Below, one piece after another: positions 9,154 to 17,844 of a DNA stretch of 64,000 nucleotides. The stretch is taken from NCBI GenBank assembly GCA_964494205.1, contig CAZBRD010000007.1, positions 62,001 through 126,000 on the forward strand. The letters run 5' to 3'. A model generated the notes under the pieces. That model was not told the origin of the DNA. It searched no databases and saw nothing but the letters and a program-made list of their open reading frames with translations. The DNA comes from JBBTCX01 sp964494205. GTDB taxonomy: Bacteria; Planctomycetota; Phycisphaerae; UBA1845. The position numbers and the translations under genes were made by a program. Numbering within the stretch: position 1 is the stretch's first letter; every line of letters starts with the position of its first letter.

Positions 9154-9182
9154 TTGACACATTTTCAGCCCTTGGCTATATT
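9154..9182 (+). promoter_or_regulatory. Near-consensus housekeeping promoter for the sigma factor gene
   Basis: The -35 box TTGACA (9154-9159) matches the consensus and is separated by 17 bases from TATATT (9177-9182), which differs from TATAAT at one position. The surroundings are A/T-rich. Transcription would begin near 9189, giving a leader of about 78 bases before the ATG. Confidence 0.75.
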
Positions 9183-9266
9183 ACCTATCTTCAAGTCGAC
9201 TTGGTGGAATCGGGTCGTTTTACCGGTTGGAGTGTCGTTAGATCACGAGCGTCTTACAGGAGAGAC

Positions 9267-10052
9267 ATGATGCCGAAGAAAAAGGAGCTGACGATAGAGG
9301 CCATGTGGAAGGAGTACCTTACCACGCGATCAACGGAGATGAGGAACAAGATCGTCGTACACTACAGCGGACTCGTATATACCCACGCAGCACGCCTTTC
9401 CCGAAAACTTCCCGCCCAGGTTTCTTACGAAGAGATATGCAGCGCCGCGTTTGACGGCCTCATTGAGGCAGTTCAAGCGTACGATCCCGAACGCAAAGCA
9501 AAATTCGAAACATTCTGCCAGCAGCGAATCTCCGGCGCCGTCATGGACTGGCTCCGCAGCCTCGATCCGCAAAGTCGCACGGTCCGCACGTTCGAGCGTC
9601 GCAAGCTCATGGCGAGAGAAGCTCTTGGCGCGGACAGCGAATCCAATCCGTCGCGTGAAGCGATCGCCAAGCGCATGGAAATGACCACCGATCGTTATGA
9701 GTACCTCTGCCGTTTGTCGCAACTTGGCAAGGAAGTCCACTTCAGCGCCTTGGAACCGGCTGACGATCGTCGCCATCAAGGATCGTCGCACGGCTGGGAC
9801 GTCCGCGATGAGGGAACTGAAGATCCTGCGATCAGAGTTTCCCGCGAACTGCTTACCGAGCACATCACCAGCGGCCTCGCTCGCGAAGAGCGACTTGTCA
9901 TCATCCTGTATTATTTTGAACAGATGACCATGGCTGAGATCGGTAGCGTGCTCGATTTGTCGGAATCGCGCGTCAGCCAGATTCACAAGGATATTCTGCA
10001 GCGGCTGCGAACTCGCTTGGGATCGAACCTCTGCGAGGAACTGGCTGCCTGA
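9267..10052 (+). CDS. RNA polymerase sigma factor, FliA/WhiG (sigma-28) type
   Basis: The 261-aa protein has region 2 (YSGLVYTHAARLSRKLPAQ, then EEICSAAFDGLIEAVQAYD), a region 3 segment (LRSLDPQSRTVRTFERR) typical of the FliA/WhiG/SigB group, and a region 4 helix-turn-helix (MTMAEIGSVLDLSESRVSQI). It would direct RNA polymerase to a regulon of alternative promoters. The ATG at 9267, just before a second ATG, is preceded by CAGGAGAG; an upstream frame extension to 9201 lacks such a site. No flagellar genes are visible nearby, so the regulon cannot be assigned. A strong promoter precedes it and a strong terminator follows, so it is a single-gene unit. Confidence 0.93.
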   Translation: MMPKKKELTIEAMWKEYLTTRSTEMRNKIVVHYSGLVYTHAARLSRKLPAQVSYEEICSAAFDGLIEAVQAYDPERKAKFETFCQQRISGAVMDWLRSLDPQSRTVRTFERRKLMAREALGADSESNPSREAIAKRMEMTTDRYEYLCRLSQLGKEVHFSALEPADDRRHQGSSHGWDVRDEGTEDPAIRVSRELLTEHITSGLAREERLVIILYYFEQMTMAEIGSVLDLSESRVSQIHKDILQRLRTRLGSNLCEELAA

Positions 10053-10102
10053 GAAAGCCAAACCGCGATCGAAATTGAATCGATCGCCTCACTGGAAAAC
10101 CG

Positions 10103-10150
10103 AAAACGGCATGACCTTAACCACCTAAGGTCGTGCCGTTTTTCTTTTTC
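10103..10150 (+). terminator. Rho-independent terminator after the sigma factor gene
   Basis: A 17-bp stem (AAAACGGCATGACCTTA paired with TAAGGTCGTGCCGTTTT, one G-T wobble) with a six-base loop ACCACC is followed by a T-rich tract. It is the clearest terminator on the plus strand of this window. Confidence 0.92.
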
Positions 10151-10266
10151 ACCACAAATGCACAAAGACACAAAGAAGGAATACAGAATGTCGAATAGCG
10201 AATGACGAATGAAGACATTCGGCAAGACGCTTGTTAGCCTCTGTGGGCAGCCGTACCATCGCGATC

Positions 10267-11106
10267 GTGCCACGGATTATCTATCTGGTTGTAGCGTTTG
10301 ACGGGACGGACTTTCACGGCTGGCAGAAGCAGCCGGGTGTGCGCACCGTGCAGGAAGTGCTGGAGGATTCGGTTCGGCGGGTGGTGCGGCACCCGTTGTC
10401 GGTCTTTGGGTGCGGTCGCACGGATGCCGGCGTGCACGCGTTGGCGCACGTGAACAGCTTCGCGACGACTTGCCCTTTGGCGGTGGACAAGATGCGGCAT
10501 GCCATCGCTTCGCGGCTTCCGAATGATCTTTCGGTGGTGACGGTGCGAGATGTTCGTAGCGACTTTCATGCGACCACGAGCGCGTTGAGCAAGCTCTATC
10601 GTTATCGGATCCACTACGGCAAATCTCGCCCGGTCGAACACCTGACCCAGCGGTACACGTACCATATCTGGCAGCCGCTCGATCTCGACGCGATGCGTGA
10701 GGCTGCGAAGTACTTTGTGGGTGAGATGGATTTTACGGCCATGGCGGCGACAGGTACCCGCCGGCAAACGATGGTGCGGACGGTGCTGCGGTTCGATATT
10801 GAGAAGCACTTCGATGAGATTCGTTTTGATGTCGAAGGCAAGGGTTTCCTACACAATCAGGTGCGAAACATGGTGGGTACGCTGTTGAGCGTCGGGCGCG
10901 GTCAATTCAAACCGGAGTTCGTTCGCGAGATTCTTGAAAGCAAAGATCGCACGAAGGGTGGCCGATGCGTGCCCGCGCATGGGCTGTGCCTGATGTGGGT
11001 TCGATACCCGCCGGACGTTTTTCAGCCTGATTCGATGCCATTGGCAGGTCCAGACCATCGCTATGCCGAAATGAGCGATGAATCGCCGCAGACTCTGGCC
11101 GAATGA
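10267..11106 (+). CDS. truA: tRNA pseudouridine synthase A
   Basis: TruA converts uridines at positions 38-40 of the tRNA anticodon arm to pseudouridine. The protein (about 279 aa) shows the family opening YLVVAFDGTDFHGWQKQP, the catalytic-aspartate motif CGRTDAGVHA, the tRNA-binding segment KLYRYRIHYG, and the late signature FLHNQVRNMVGTLLSVGRG. The start is taken as GTG at 10267, which gives the usual short N-terminus; TTG at 10231 is possible and adds 12 residues. It is followed after four bases by a glycosyltransferase gene on the same strand. Confidence 0.93.
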   Translation: MPRIIYLVVAFDGTDFHGWQKQPGVRTVQEVLEDSVRRVVRHPLSVFGCGRTDAGVHALAHVNSFATTCPLAVDKMRHAIASRLPNDLSVVTVRDVRSDFHATTSALSKLYRYRIHYGKSRPVEHLTQRYTYHIWQPLDLDAMREAAKYFVGEMDFTAMAATGTRRQTMVRTVLRFDIEKHFDEIRFDVEGKGFLHNQVRNMVGTLLSVGRGQFKPEFVREILESKDRTKGGRCVPAHGLCLMWVRYPPDVFQPDSMPLAGPDHRYAEMSDESPQTLAE

Positions 11107-11110
11107 TCTC

Positions 11111-12277
11111 ATGAACATCTGTCACGTCATAACACGACTCATTATCGGCGGAGCGCAGGAGAACACCGTGCTGACGTGTAGAGGCTTGCACGACCGCGGG
11201 CACAAAGTGACGCTCATCGCGGGACCGGAGACGGGACCGGAAGGATCGCTGTGGGGACAGGCGGAGGCGATTGGTTGCGAGCTGGTCAGGTTGGATTCAA
11301 TGCGGCGAGCGGTGAATCCAATCAATGATTTGAAATGCTTGGCTGATTTGAGGCGAATTTATGCGAAGTTGAATCCTGAGATTATTCACACGCACAGCAG
11401 TAAGGCCGGGATCATCGGACGATTTGCGGCGGATCGTGCACCGGACGCGCGTGTCATTCACACCATTCATGGGATGAGCTTCAATCGCACTCAGAGTTGG
11501 CCGGTGAGGACGGCGTATCGATTGCTCGAGAGGCACGCGGCTGACTCGACTGAGACAATCGTCACGGTGGCGGATGCGATGATTGAGCAATCGTTGGTGG
11601 CTGGGGTTGGGAGGCGTGAGCAATTTGTCACGATTCGATCGGGGATGATTACCGACGATTTCCGCGCAGACGCCGAAACGCGGGAGCAGGTGCGAAGAGT
11701 TTGGGGAATTAAGGACGGCGAGATTGTCGTCGGCACTGTTGCGCGGTTGTTTGAAAACAAGGGATATGACGAACTGATTCGGGCGATGCCTGAATCGATT
11801 CGCCGCGTGCCGAATTTGCGATTTGTGTGGGTTGGTGACGGAAAACATCGAGACAAATACATGGGGCAGTTGCGGGAGCTTGGAATCGACCATCGTGCCG
11901 TCTTGACGGGACTGGTGTCGCCGACGGAGATTCCGCGATGCCTCAACGGATTCGACTTGCTGGTGCACGCTTCTCGATGGGAAGGACTGGCGCGCGTGTT
12001 ACCGCAGGCGTTGCTCACCGAGGTTCCGGTTGTCAGTTTTGATAACGACGGTGCGCCTGAAGTTGTTCTTGATGGTGAGACGGGTTTTCTTGTGCCATAT
12101 GGTGACATTCCACGACTTTCGGATTCGATTGTGCGGTTAGCAACTGATGCCGAACTCCGGCGGCGACTTGGTGCGAGTGGCCGAGTTCGATGCTTGGCGG
12201 CGTTCGATTGGCGGCGAATGGTTGATCATCTTGAGAAACTATACGAAGGAACTGCGTTATCTAACAACGAAGATTGA
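11111..12277 (+). CDS. Glycosyltransferase family 4 (GT-B fold)
   Basis: The 388-aa protein has the two-domain GT-B layout. The N-terminal motif RLIIGGAQENTVLTCRGL is the Gly-rich acceptor loop, HTHSSKAGIIGR is typical of this family, and the C-terminal domain has VGTVARLFENKGYDELIRA and the nucleotide-sugar motif SRWEGLARVLPQALL...GAPEVV (an E-x7-E-like site). There is no membrane segment, so it is cytosolic or peripheral. It would transfer a sugar to a lipid or glycan acceptor, probably for surface polysaccharide. The ATG at 11111 follows the truA stop by four bases. Donor and acceptor cannot be read from the sequence. Confidence 0.9.
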   Translation: MNICHVITRLIIGGAQENTVLTCRGLHDRGHKVTLIAGPETGPEGSLWGQAEAIGCELVRLDSMRRAVNPINDLKCLADLRRIYAKLNPEIIHTHSSKAGIIGRFAADRAPDARVIHTIHGMSFNRTQSWPVRTAYRLLERHAADSTETIVTVADAMIEQSLVAGVGRREQFVTIRSGMITDDFRADAETREQVRRVWGIKDGEIVVGTVARLFENKGYDELIRAMPESIRRVPNLRFVWVGDGKHRDKYMGQLRELGIDHRAVLTGLVSPTEIPRCLNGFDLLVHASRWEGLARVLPQALLTEVPVVSFDNDGAPEVVLDGETGFLVPYGDIPRLSDSIVRLATDAELRRRLGASGRVRCLAAFDWRRMVDHLEKLYEGTALSNNED

Positions 12278-12303
12278 CGGAACTCCAAGAGACCCTCACC
12301 CTA

Positions 12304-12326
12304 CCCTCTCCCTAATAGGGAGAGGG
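12304..12326. terminator. Palindrome between convergent genes, possible bidirectional terminator
   Basis: CCCTCTCCCT-AAT-AGGGAGAGGG is a perfect 10-bp stem lying between the stop of the glycosyltransferase (12277) and the stop of tatC (12353). There is no T-run, so the terminator role is inferred from position. Similar CCCTCTCCC palindromes are common intergenic repeats in many bacteria. Confidence 0.5.
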
Positions 12327-12352
12327 ATGACTTGTTTTGCGTTCTTGCACGG

Positions 12353-13384
12353 TCAACCAGCAATGTTGTTTGCCCCTTCACTCGGCTTAGTGGCCCAGAG
12401 CTTGGCTGCCAGCAATCCGCCCTCGAAGAGTGCGTACATGGGTACGGCCAGCAGAATCAGGCTGATCGGGTCGGGCGGCGTGATGATCGCGGCTGCGAAT
12501 ACGACGCCGAGAACGATGATCCGCCGAGCCTTGGCCATTGTCGGGACGGGTACAAGCCCGGTCCATGCGAGGAAGAATACGACGATTGGGGTTTCGAAGG
12601 CCAACCCAAACCCGAGCGCCAGCACAAGCACGAAGGAAATGTAAGCGTCGATCGAGAAGAAGTTCTGCATCAGGGGGCCGTTAACCCCAACATCCAGCGG
12701 AAGCGACCAGTATTCCTGGTTGACCTTGAGCATTAAGCGACGGTGCTTTGTGTTCACCCACATGTCGCCGCCTTGCACGCTGTCGGGGTCTTTTGACAGA
12801 ATCGGAATGTTCGGAAGCGGTTTGTTCTCTGGGGTCGATTCCGGGACCGTGTTGGACGGCAGAAACATGCCTTCGAGGGCGGTCGGCGTGAGGTCGTTGT
12901 CGCCAAAGGTCTGATTGAAGCCGACGAAGAACTGGAGAATCATCGGCAGGATCAGGTAGTAGAGGAACAGCACACCCAGCACGAACAGTCCCGTCGAAAT
13001 GGGTAGAACGAGTCGCACGAAGCGGCGCTCATTCTTGTACAGCCCGGTTACGACGAACATCCACCCTTGGTGCAGGACCCACGGCATCGCCAGAATCAAT
13101 CCTGCGTAGAAGGAAATCTGCATGTAGGTGGAGAAGGCGGACGTGGGCGAGAGCGATTGCAGTTGGGGCTGAAGGCCGTTGGCCTGCTGCACGATCCACA
13201 GCGGCCGGCAAATGAACTCGACGATGTCCTTGCCGAAGATGAGCGTCAGGCAAGTGGCCAGCGCCACGCCCGCCATTGCCTTAATGAGGCGAGAGCGCAA
13301 TTCTTCGAGGTGGTCGCCGAACGACATCCGTGCCTCTTCGACATTGTCGTGCGGTCTTTTCGAAGGGAGATTCGAGTCACTCAT
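12353..13384 (-). CDS. tatC: Sec-independent protein translocase TatC, with large loop insert
   Basis: TatC is the receptor for twin-arginine signal peptides in the inner membrane. The 343-aa protein has the N-terminal cytosolic motif HLEELRSRL (residues 25-33), membrane segments in normal order, the conserved FGLAFETPIVVF segment, and a C-terminal TPPDPISLILLAVPM. About 85 residues (157-243) are inserted in the loop before the fourth segment (rich in Pro, Asn and Asp), making it about 90 residues longer than E. coli TatC. The start is the ATG at 13384 (MSDSNLPS); a longer frame is open upstream but looks non-coding. A likely client, the Tat-signal SOD, is encoded at 54097-54855. tatA/B are not in the window. 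Confidence 0.95.
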   Translation of the reverse strand: MSDSNLPSKRPHDNVEEARMSFGDHLEELRSRLIKAMAGVALATCLTLIFGKDIVEFICRPLWIVQQANGLQPQLQSLSPTSAFSTYMQISFYAGLILAMPWVLHQGWMFVVTGLYKNERRFVRLVLPISTGLFVLGVLFLYYLILPMILQFFVGFNQTFGDNDLTPTALEGMFLPSNTVPESTPENKPLPNIPILSKDPDSVQGGDMWVNTKHRRLMLKVNQEYWSLPLDVGVNGPLMQNFFSIDAYISFVLVLALGFGLAFETPIVVFFLAWTGLVPVPTMAKARRIIVLGVVFAAAIITPPDPISLILLAVPMYALFEGGLLAAKLWATKPSEGANNIAG

Positions 13385-13491
13385 TGGCGCGGATTCTACG
13401 GAGAAACAGGTTGATAGAAAATGGTGTGGGTTCAGATCATTCCACAAAGAGATCAGACCCTTTCAGGGTCCATTGATCGGTTGACATACAA

Positions 13492-13531
13492 CCGTGGGTC
13501 GGCTCTCTTCAAAAAGAGAGCCGACCCACGG
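13492..13531. repeat. Perfect 18-bp hairpin repeat
   Basis: CCGTGGGTCGGCTCTCTT, a four-base loop CAAA, and the exact reverse complement of the arm. It is flanked by CTAC on the right, like other GTAG-led palindromes at 46.4 and 54.0 kb. It lies between divergent tatC and the repeat at 13633, and no T-run adjoins it. Confidence 0.75.
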
Positions 13532-13632
13532 CTACTAAATCTCAGCCTTTCAGGCTGAGGTTCTGTTCCACTACTCAATTCAAGGCATTCAGGCTGAGTA
13601 GATGTTCTACACATTCATCATTTATGATACTT

Positions 13633-13666
13633 GCCACGGCCAAGCTGCGGCTTGACCGTGCCACCC
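13633..13666 (+). repeat. 34-bp hairpin repeat, identical to 47389-47422
   Basis: The sequence begins GCCACGGCCAAGC and ends GCTTGACCGTGCCACCC. CAAGC/GCTTG and CACGG/CCGTG form a stem. The same 34 bases occur without change at 47389, and a related two-unit form occurs at 41687 and 59065. Confidence 0.85.
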
Positions 13667-13667
13667 T

Positions 13668-15029
13668 TCAATCGGTCGCGGGGATTACGAGTCGATTACT
13701 GGCGAGGCGGGTGCTTACCGTTCGCACGGGCAAAGGCTCGCGCAGAACCTCGGGTGCGGTCTGGTTGTCTTGCAGCACCGCGCCTTGTCGTTGCTGCCAA
13801 GTACGATCGCAGGGATTGGAGTAATTGAAGTTGACCGTCCAGCGATCTTTCGCGGGGTCGGCCCCTTTCTCCGCGAGCGACTTCCTCATGTCGGCCAGCA
13901 GGATCCGAGCCAAGTCCACGGCGTCGCCAGCCGCCAGTTCCACCAGTTTTTTACGTTCAAAGTCGCGCCACGATCGACCAGACTCGGGGGAAATTTTCTT
14001 TTCGTGAACGGAAGCCTCGTGCGTGAAAACCCAGCTCCCCTCGGAAAACGGCGCTCCGTTGCCGAAATTGGTGTTCACCCAAACGGTTTGATCGGATTGA
14101 TTCACAAACCTCGCAACGAGTTCGACGCCGTCGCGCTCAATTTCGATCGCAGAATCGACGCCGCTGCGCGATATTTTGGCTGGTGCATTGGAGGCAATGG
14201 TGAGCGAAATCGGTTCACTTGAAACGAATCCGACGCCATCGTTGTAGAGCTTCTCATCATCCCATTCGGGTCGATATTGGAAGACGACTTCGTAATTCCC
14301 TTTGTCGAACAACGGAAATCGCGCCCGCCCCCGATTAAAGGATGGAATTCGCACTACTACCCGCGCGCCGGGTTCAATCGTCGAAACGGGTTCGCGCGAA
14401 ATGCGGTCCTGCACGGCCGCCAGAATTGTGGGGTCGAGACCGAGGTCATCCACGCGAAGATCGACGAGGGTGCCGTCCGGTTTGGCGACGACGAGGAAGT
14501 CGGCCATATCGAGCATGGTGATCACTTGCCGTGCGTTCGAATCCAGTCCTGCGGCGGGTTGATCGGCTTCGCTCTTTTCGATCGTGAGGTCGAGCGGCAC
14601 GCGTGCGGGGAGCGTGGATCGATTGACGAACGCGACGATGAGGTCCGTTGGTTCGTTCCAGACTACGGCCGGCTTGGAAAAAGAGAGCGAAACCTCGACA
14701 CCACCAAACCAAAGGTTCTCGAAGTTGGCCAGAATCTGTTCCGCGCGAAGTGCGATTTCTGAATTGTCGGACTTGGCTGCGGAGTGCAATTGCGCGATCG
14801 CCTTCGCGCCGATGGCTGAGAGCTTTCGGGTGGCTTCGGTTCGCTGGGCGAAGGAAGGATCGCCGAGCGACTGAATCAGTTGGGCGATCTCTTCGTTGGT
14901 GGCTGGTCGTGGGCGGTCGGAAGCGTTTGTGCTGTTTGGCATTCCGATGCAAACGCCGACCAAACCAACAACGAATGGGATCGCGTTGCGGTACCGTTTG
15001 GCAAATAGACTGGCTCGACACTTAGTCAT
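13668..15029 (-). CDS. Exported protein with HEAT-like N-terminus, function unknown
   Basis: The protein (about 453 aa from the ATG at 15029; a TTG at 15044 is an alternative) begins with a basic stretch and a hydrophobic core (NAIPFVVGLVGVCIGM), which suggests a signal peptide. Residues of about 45-105 form an alpha-helical segment with the rhythm of a HEAT repeat (AQLIQSLGDPSFAQRTEATR, then KAIAQLHSAAKSDN), a pattern common in planctomycete exported proteins. The rest is beta-rich with Ig-like spacing (two related SLxFSKPAVVWNEPTDLIV-type segments) and no catalytic motif that I can recognise. It lies 170 bases downstream of the DUF1445 gene on the same strand and could be co-transcribed. 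Confidence 0.7.
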   Translation of the reverse strand: MTKCRASLFAKRYRNAIPFVVGLVGVCIGMPNSTNASDRPRPATNEEIAQLIQSLGDPSFAQRTEATRKLSAIGAKAIAQLHSAAKSDNSEIALRAEQILANFENLWFGGVEVSLSFSKPAVVWNEPTDLIVAFVNRSTLPARVPLDLTIEKSEADQPAAGLDSNARQVITMLDMADFLVVAKPDGTLVDLRVDDLGLDPTILAAVQDRISREPVSTIEPGARVVVRIPSFNRGRARFPLFDKGNYEVVFQYRPEWDDEKLYNDGVGFVSSEPISLTIASNAPAKISRSGVDSAIEIERDGVELVARFVNQSDQTVWVNTNFGNGAPFSEGSWVFTHEASVHEKKISPESGRSWRDFERKKLVELAAGDAVDLARILLADMRKSLAEKGADPAKDRWTVNFNYSNPCDRTWQQRQGAVLQDNQTAPEVLREPLPVRTVSTRLASNRLVIPATD

Positions 15030-15214
15030 CAATGTTTTTACCAAACGGATCAGCTACTCGGCATTCGACACTTACTCTAGATATCGGCGGGACCTATCAT
15101 CGCCTCGATTATTCTGGGCCGTCTGCCATCTTTATTTTATGATTTCAACCGCGTTTTTTCCAAATAATGCGGAGGGAACGCGGCGATTTCGCCCTATAGA
15201 AGCGATTATTTTGC

Positions 15215-16051
15215 TTATGCATCATGGCCAAATGCACCGGAAATCAGGTCGTCCTCTTTGATGTCGGTGACAAACATGTGACCGGGTTCGTGGGTAATTG
15301 CCAGCGGGGGCTTGGCTCGAATGATCGCTTCCATCGGTGTTACGCCGCACGCCCAGAAGACCGGCACTTCGCCCGGGCGGATCGTCACCGCGTCGCCGTA
15401 GTCCGGCTGGTGAATGTCGGCGATACCAACCTGACGGGGGTCGCCGACGTGAACCGGTGATCCGTGCACGTGCGGCATCGAGGCGGTCACGCGGGTTGCG
15501 ATTTCACTTTGTTCCAGCGACATCGGTCTCATCGAAACGACGAGCGGTCCGTGGAATGCACCAACGGAGTGACACGGAATTGATGTGCGAAACATCGACA
15601 CGTTTTTGTTTTCTTCGATGTGGCGCACGGGCACGCCGGCGCGGATGAGAGCTAGCTCAAACGTGAAAGAACAGCCGATGAGGAAAGCAACGAGCGAAGA
15701 TTCGCTTGTCGCGGAATCAGCTGGCCAATAAGACAAAATGTCCGATGGCTGATCGACCAACTCACCCGATCGATAAACGCGGTAACGCGGCAGATCGGTG
15801 CGCAGGTCCGCGCCCGGGGCCATGCGGCGCGGTTCGAACTCCCCTGCTCTTGTCACTTCCAACAAAGGGCAGGGTTTTGGGTTCGCGCGACAGAACGCCT
15901 CGAAATCTCGCGCGAAGTTGTTGGGCAGGATCACAAGATTGACCTGCACCAAACCCATGGCGGCGCCGGCTGTGGGTCGATCGAATTGGCCGTGACGACA
16001 TAGTTGGCGAATTTCGCGGCCTGAGAGGTTGGCTACATCAGTTGGTGTCAT
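15215..16051 (-). CDS. DUF1445 protein (D-glutamate cyclase-associated putative hydro-lyase)
   Basis: The 278-aa protein matches the DUF1445 family: REIRQLCRHGQFDRPTAG near the start, QVNLVILPNNFARDFEAFC, then CSFTFELALIRAGVPVRHI, and the late motifs VFWACGVTP and ITHEPGHMFVTDI. In animals, DUF1445 and DUF4392 occur in one protein, mitochondrial D-glutamate cyclase (DGLUCY), which converts D-glutamate to 5-oxo-D-proline. Here DUF4392 is encoded by the next gene upstream, whose stop overlaps this reading frame. The start is ATG at 16051; a TTG at 16069 would overlap the upstream stop as TTGA and add six residues. The family reaction outside DGLUCY is not firmly known. Confidence 0.88.
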   Translation of the reverse strand: MTPTDVANLSGREIRQLCRHGQFDRPTAGAAMGLVQVNLVILPNNFARDFEAFCRANPKPCPLLEVTRAGEFEPRRMAPGADLRTDLPRYRVYRSGELVDQPSDILSYWPADSATSESSLVAFLIGCSFTFELALIRAGVPVRHIEENKNVSMFRTSIPCHSVGAFHGPLVVSMRPMSLEQSEIATRVTASMPHVHGSPVHVGDPRQVGIADIHQPDYGDAVTIRPGEVPVFWACGVTPMEAIIRAKPPLAITHEPGHMFVTDIKEDDLISGAFGHDA

Positions 16052-16065
16052 ATTGATTTTGTATT

Positions 16066-17844
16066 TCAACTCTTAGTTGTATGGCCAGCGAATTGCGATA
16101 TCGCGACTCGAAGATCATCGCACGAAATGCCGCTCAGTCGTGCGGCAACAACAACACTCAGGAAATCTTCTGGAAATTCGCATTCTACTTGCCCGAGTTC
16201 GCTCGTGCTGCCATCGACGTTTACGAAACCTGATCCGTTCTGCAGCCATGCGCCGCGATCCACAGTCTGCTGGGACGACACAAAGAACGTGCGGCCAAAG
16301 TGCTTGCGGGCGAGCGGGCGGACGCGCGGGTCGTCGAGATTCAGGATCAGGGCGTCGTCGGGGCGGTGGTTCATGAAAATGCGACTCTTGATGCGAACGT
16401 ACTCGGCGATGGATGTGTGGCGATCGAGATGAGCTTCGTCGATGTTGAGAAAAATGGCGATGTGCGGGCGAAAGTGCACAACGGATTCCAACTGGAAACT
16501 CGATACAGCAACCGCGATTCTTGGAGCGGCGGTCTGACTATCCGCAGTGGCAGGCGCATTTTCCATCAACAAAGCCGACAGTGGTCGACCGCGATTTCCA
16601 CCGATTGCGAGCTGTTTTCCGCAACTCTCGAACACACGCTCCATACATTCCACGGTGGAGCGCTTGCCAATGGTGCCGGTCACGGCGATCAAAGGTTCTT
16701 TTGTCAGTTGGTAGGCTAGTTCCAATTCGCTAAGCACCGGAATGCCGCGATCGTGCAGAGCGTCGAGAATCGGATGATCGCGACGAACGCCAGGACTCTT
16801 AACCACGAAATCGCATTGCCCAAGAAAGTCGATCGAGTGCTTTCCGGTCTCGACGCCTGCGACGACGGTGTCGGGCGTGAGCGTGACGCTGCCCTCGTCG
16901 GAGATGCGCACGCTGTGTCCTTCGCGTAGGAGAAGCGCGGTTGCTGCGCGGCCAGTTTCGCCAAAGCCGATGACGCCCGCGTTGAGTTTGGTTGATCGTG
17001 TGAGGGGCGACTCGATGATGTGGCCACGAATGCCTTCCAACATGCGGACGCTGGCGGACAGTTCGAGCGAATCGACGGTGGGATCGTGCCGGTGTGTGAC
17101 ACCATCGACCGCCCCACCCTTGCCCACGGCGGTCTTGATGTCGTTGGTCGCTCGCTCGGCGGAGGGAAGCAGATCACGATTCTCCAGCACGGACAACGCG
17201 CCCGCAAGGCCATACGCGCCCCAGTTTGATACGCCCGCGACAATGCAGAAATCAGTGGGAACGGTGCTGGCGATCGCGGCGCCGTGAGCGACGGCGGTCA
17301 TCGCTTCTGCGAAAACTTTACCCATGCCGATTTCGTTGCCGCCGTCGCCGATTCCGATCGTAGTGATGCCGCGTCGGGTGGCTTCGAGAATGAGTTCGTC
17401 GAGTGGCGCTGTCGTCGGGCTGATGTCGACGCCGCGCATATTGCGATAGCGCCCGTCAACGCCGCGACCGACGCGCTCGACGGAGACCACGTGCGTTGGG
17501 AGGGTTGAACTGAGGAATCGATGCGTCTCGTCGGCGGTGGCGAGAACGGTTGGGTTCAAGCCGAGTGATCGAAAAACGCTTTCGTTCCATTTGTCGGTCA
17601 CGAAGTCGATCGTCACGCCGAGTTGTTGTAAAGCATCGCCCAGCACTTTCGCGCCGGGCGGGCCGTCGGTTTCGCTGGCTTTCGCGTCGGGAATGTAGAA
17701 TCCGCTGATGATCGCCACGCGTCGCGACCAGCGCAGCGATTGAGCGGCGAGGCGAAGCTGATCTGTGATCATGAGACCGAAGATATTCCGCCCGCCTGGG
17801 TCGGTGGCGACGAGGTTTTCGATGGATGCGATGCGCGGATTCAT
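16066..17844 (-). CDS. Fusion of DUF4392 (D-glutamate cyclase-type) domain and a truncated MurD-like module
   Basis: Residues 1-280 are a DUF4392 domain: GGRNIFGLMITDQLRLAA near 17-34, SVERVGRGVDGRYRNMRG (121-138) and GIGDGGNEIGMG (164-175). Residues 287-592 resemble the first two domains of MurD: a Rossmann part (AGVIGFGETGRAATALLLREG), a P-loop-like GTIGKRST (390-397), SSFQLE (448-453), HLDRH (472-476) and Lys486 at the place of the carbamylated lysine. The C-terminal ligase domain is missing. The protein ends at QFAGHTTKS, where MurD continues as QFTGLPHR. The P-loop has Arg where Ser follows Lys, and the metal-binding Glu of LELSS is Ala (VAVSS, 445-449), so ligase activity is unlikely. 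Its start overlaps the oxoprolinase stop by four bases (ATGA). Confidence 0.9.
   Translation of the reverse strand: MNPRIASIENLVATDPGGRNIFGLMITDQLRLAAQSLRWSRRVAIISGFYIPDAKASETDGPPGAKVLGDALQQLGVTIDFVTDKWNESVFRSLGLNPTVLATADETHRFLSSTLPTHVVSVERVGRGVDGRYRNMRGVDISPTTAPLDELILEATRRGITTIGIGDGGNEIGMGKVFAEAMTAVAHGAAIASTVPTDFCIVAGVSNWGAYGLAGALSVLENRDLLPSAERATNDIKTAVGKGGAVDGVTHRHDPTVDSLELSASVRMLEGIRGHIIESPLTRSTKLNAGVIGFGETGRAATALLLREGHSVRISDEGSVTLTPDTVVAGVETGKHSIDFLGQCDFVVKSPGVRRDHPILDALHDRGIPVLSELELAYQLTKEPLIAVTGTIGKRSTVECMERVFESCGKQLAIGGNRGRPLSALLMENAPATADSQTAAPRIAVAVSSFQLESVVHFRPHIAIFLNIDEAHLDRHTSIAEYVRIKSRIFMNHRPDDALILNLDDPRVRPLARKHFGRTFFVSSQQTVDRGAWLQNGSGFVNVDGSTSELGQVECEFPEDFLSVVVAARLSGISCDDLRVAISQFAGHTTKS

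Noticed and set aside
9330..10061. 243-codon frame opposite the sigma factor gene
   Set aside because: It is antisense to a well-supported gene, with no ribosome site and no family pattern.
10231..10266. Upstream TTG start for truA
   Set aside because: It adds 12 residues before the conserved TruA opening and has no clear ribosome site; GTG at 10267 fits family length better, though proof is lacking.
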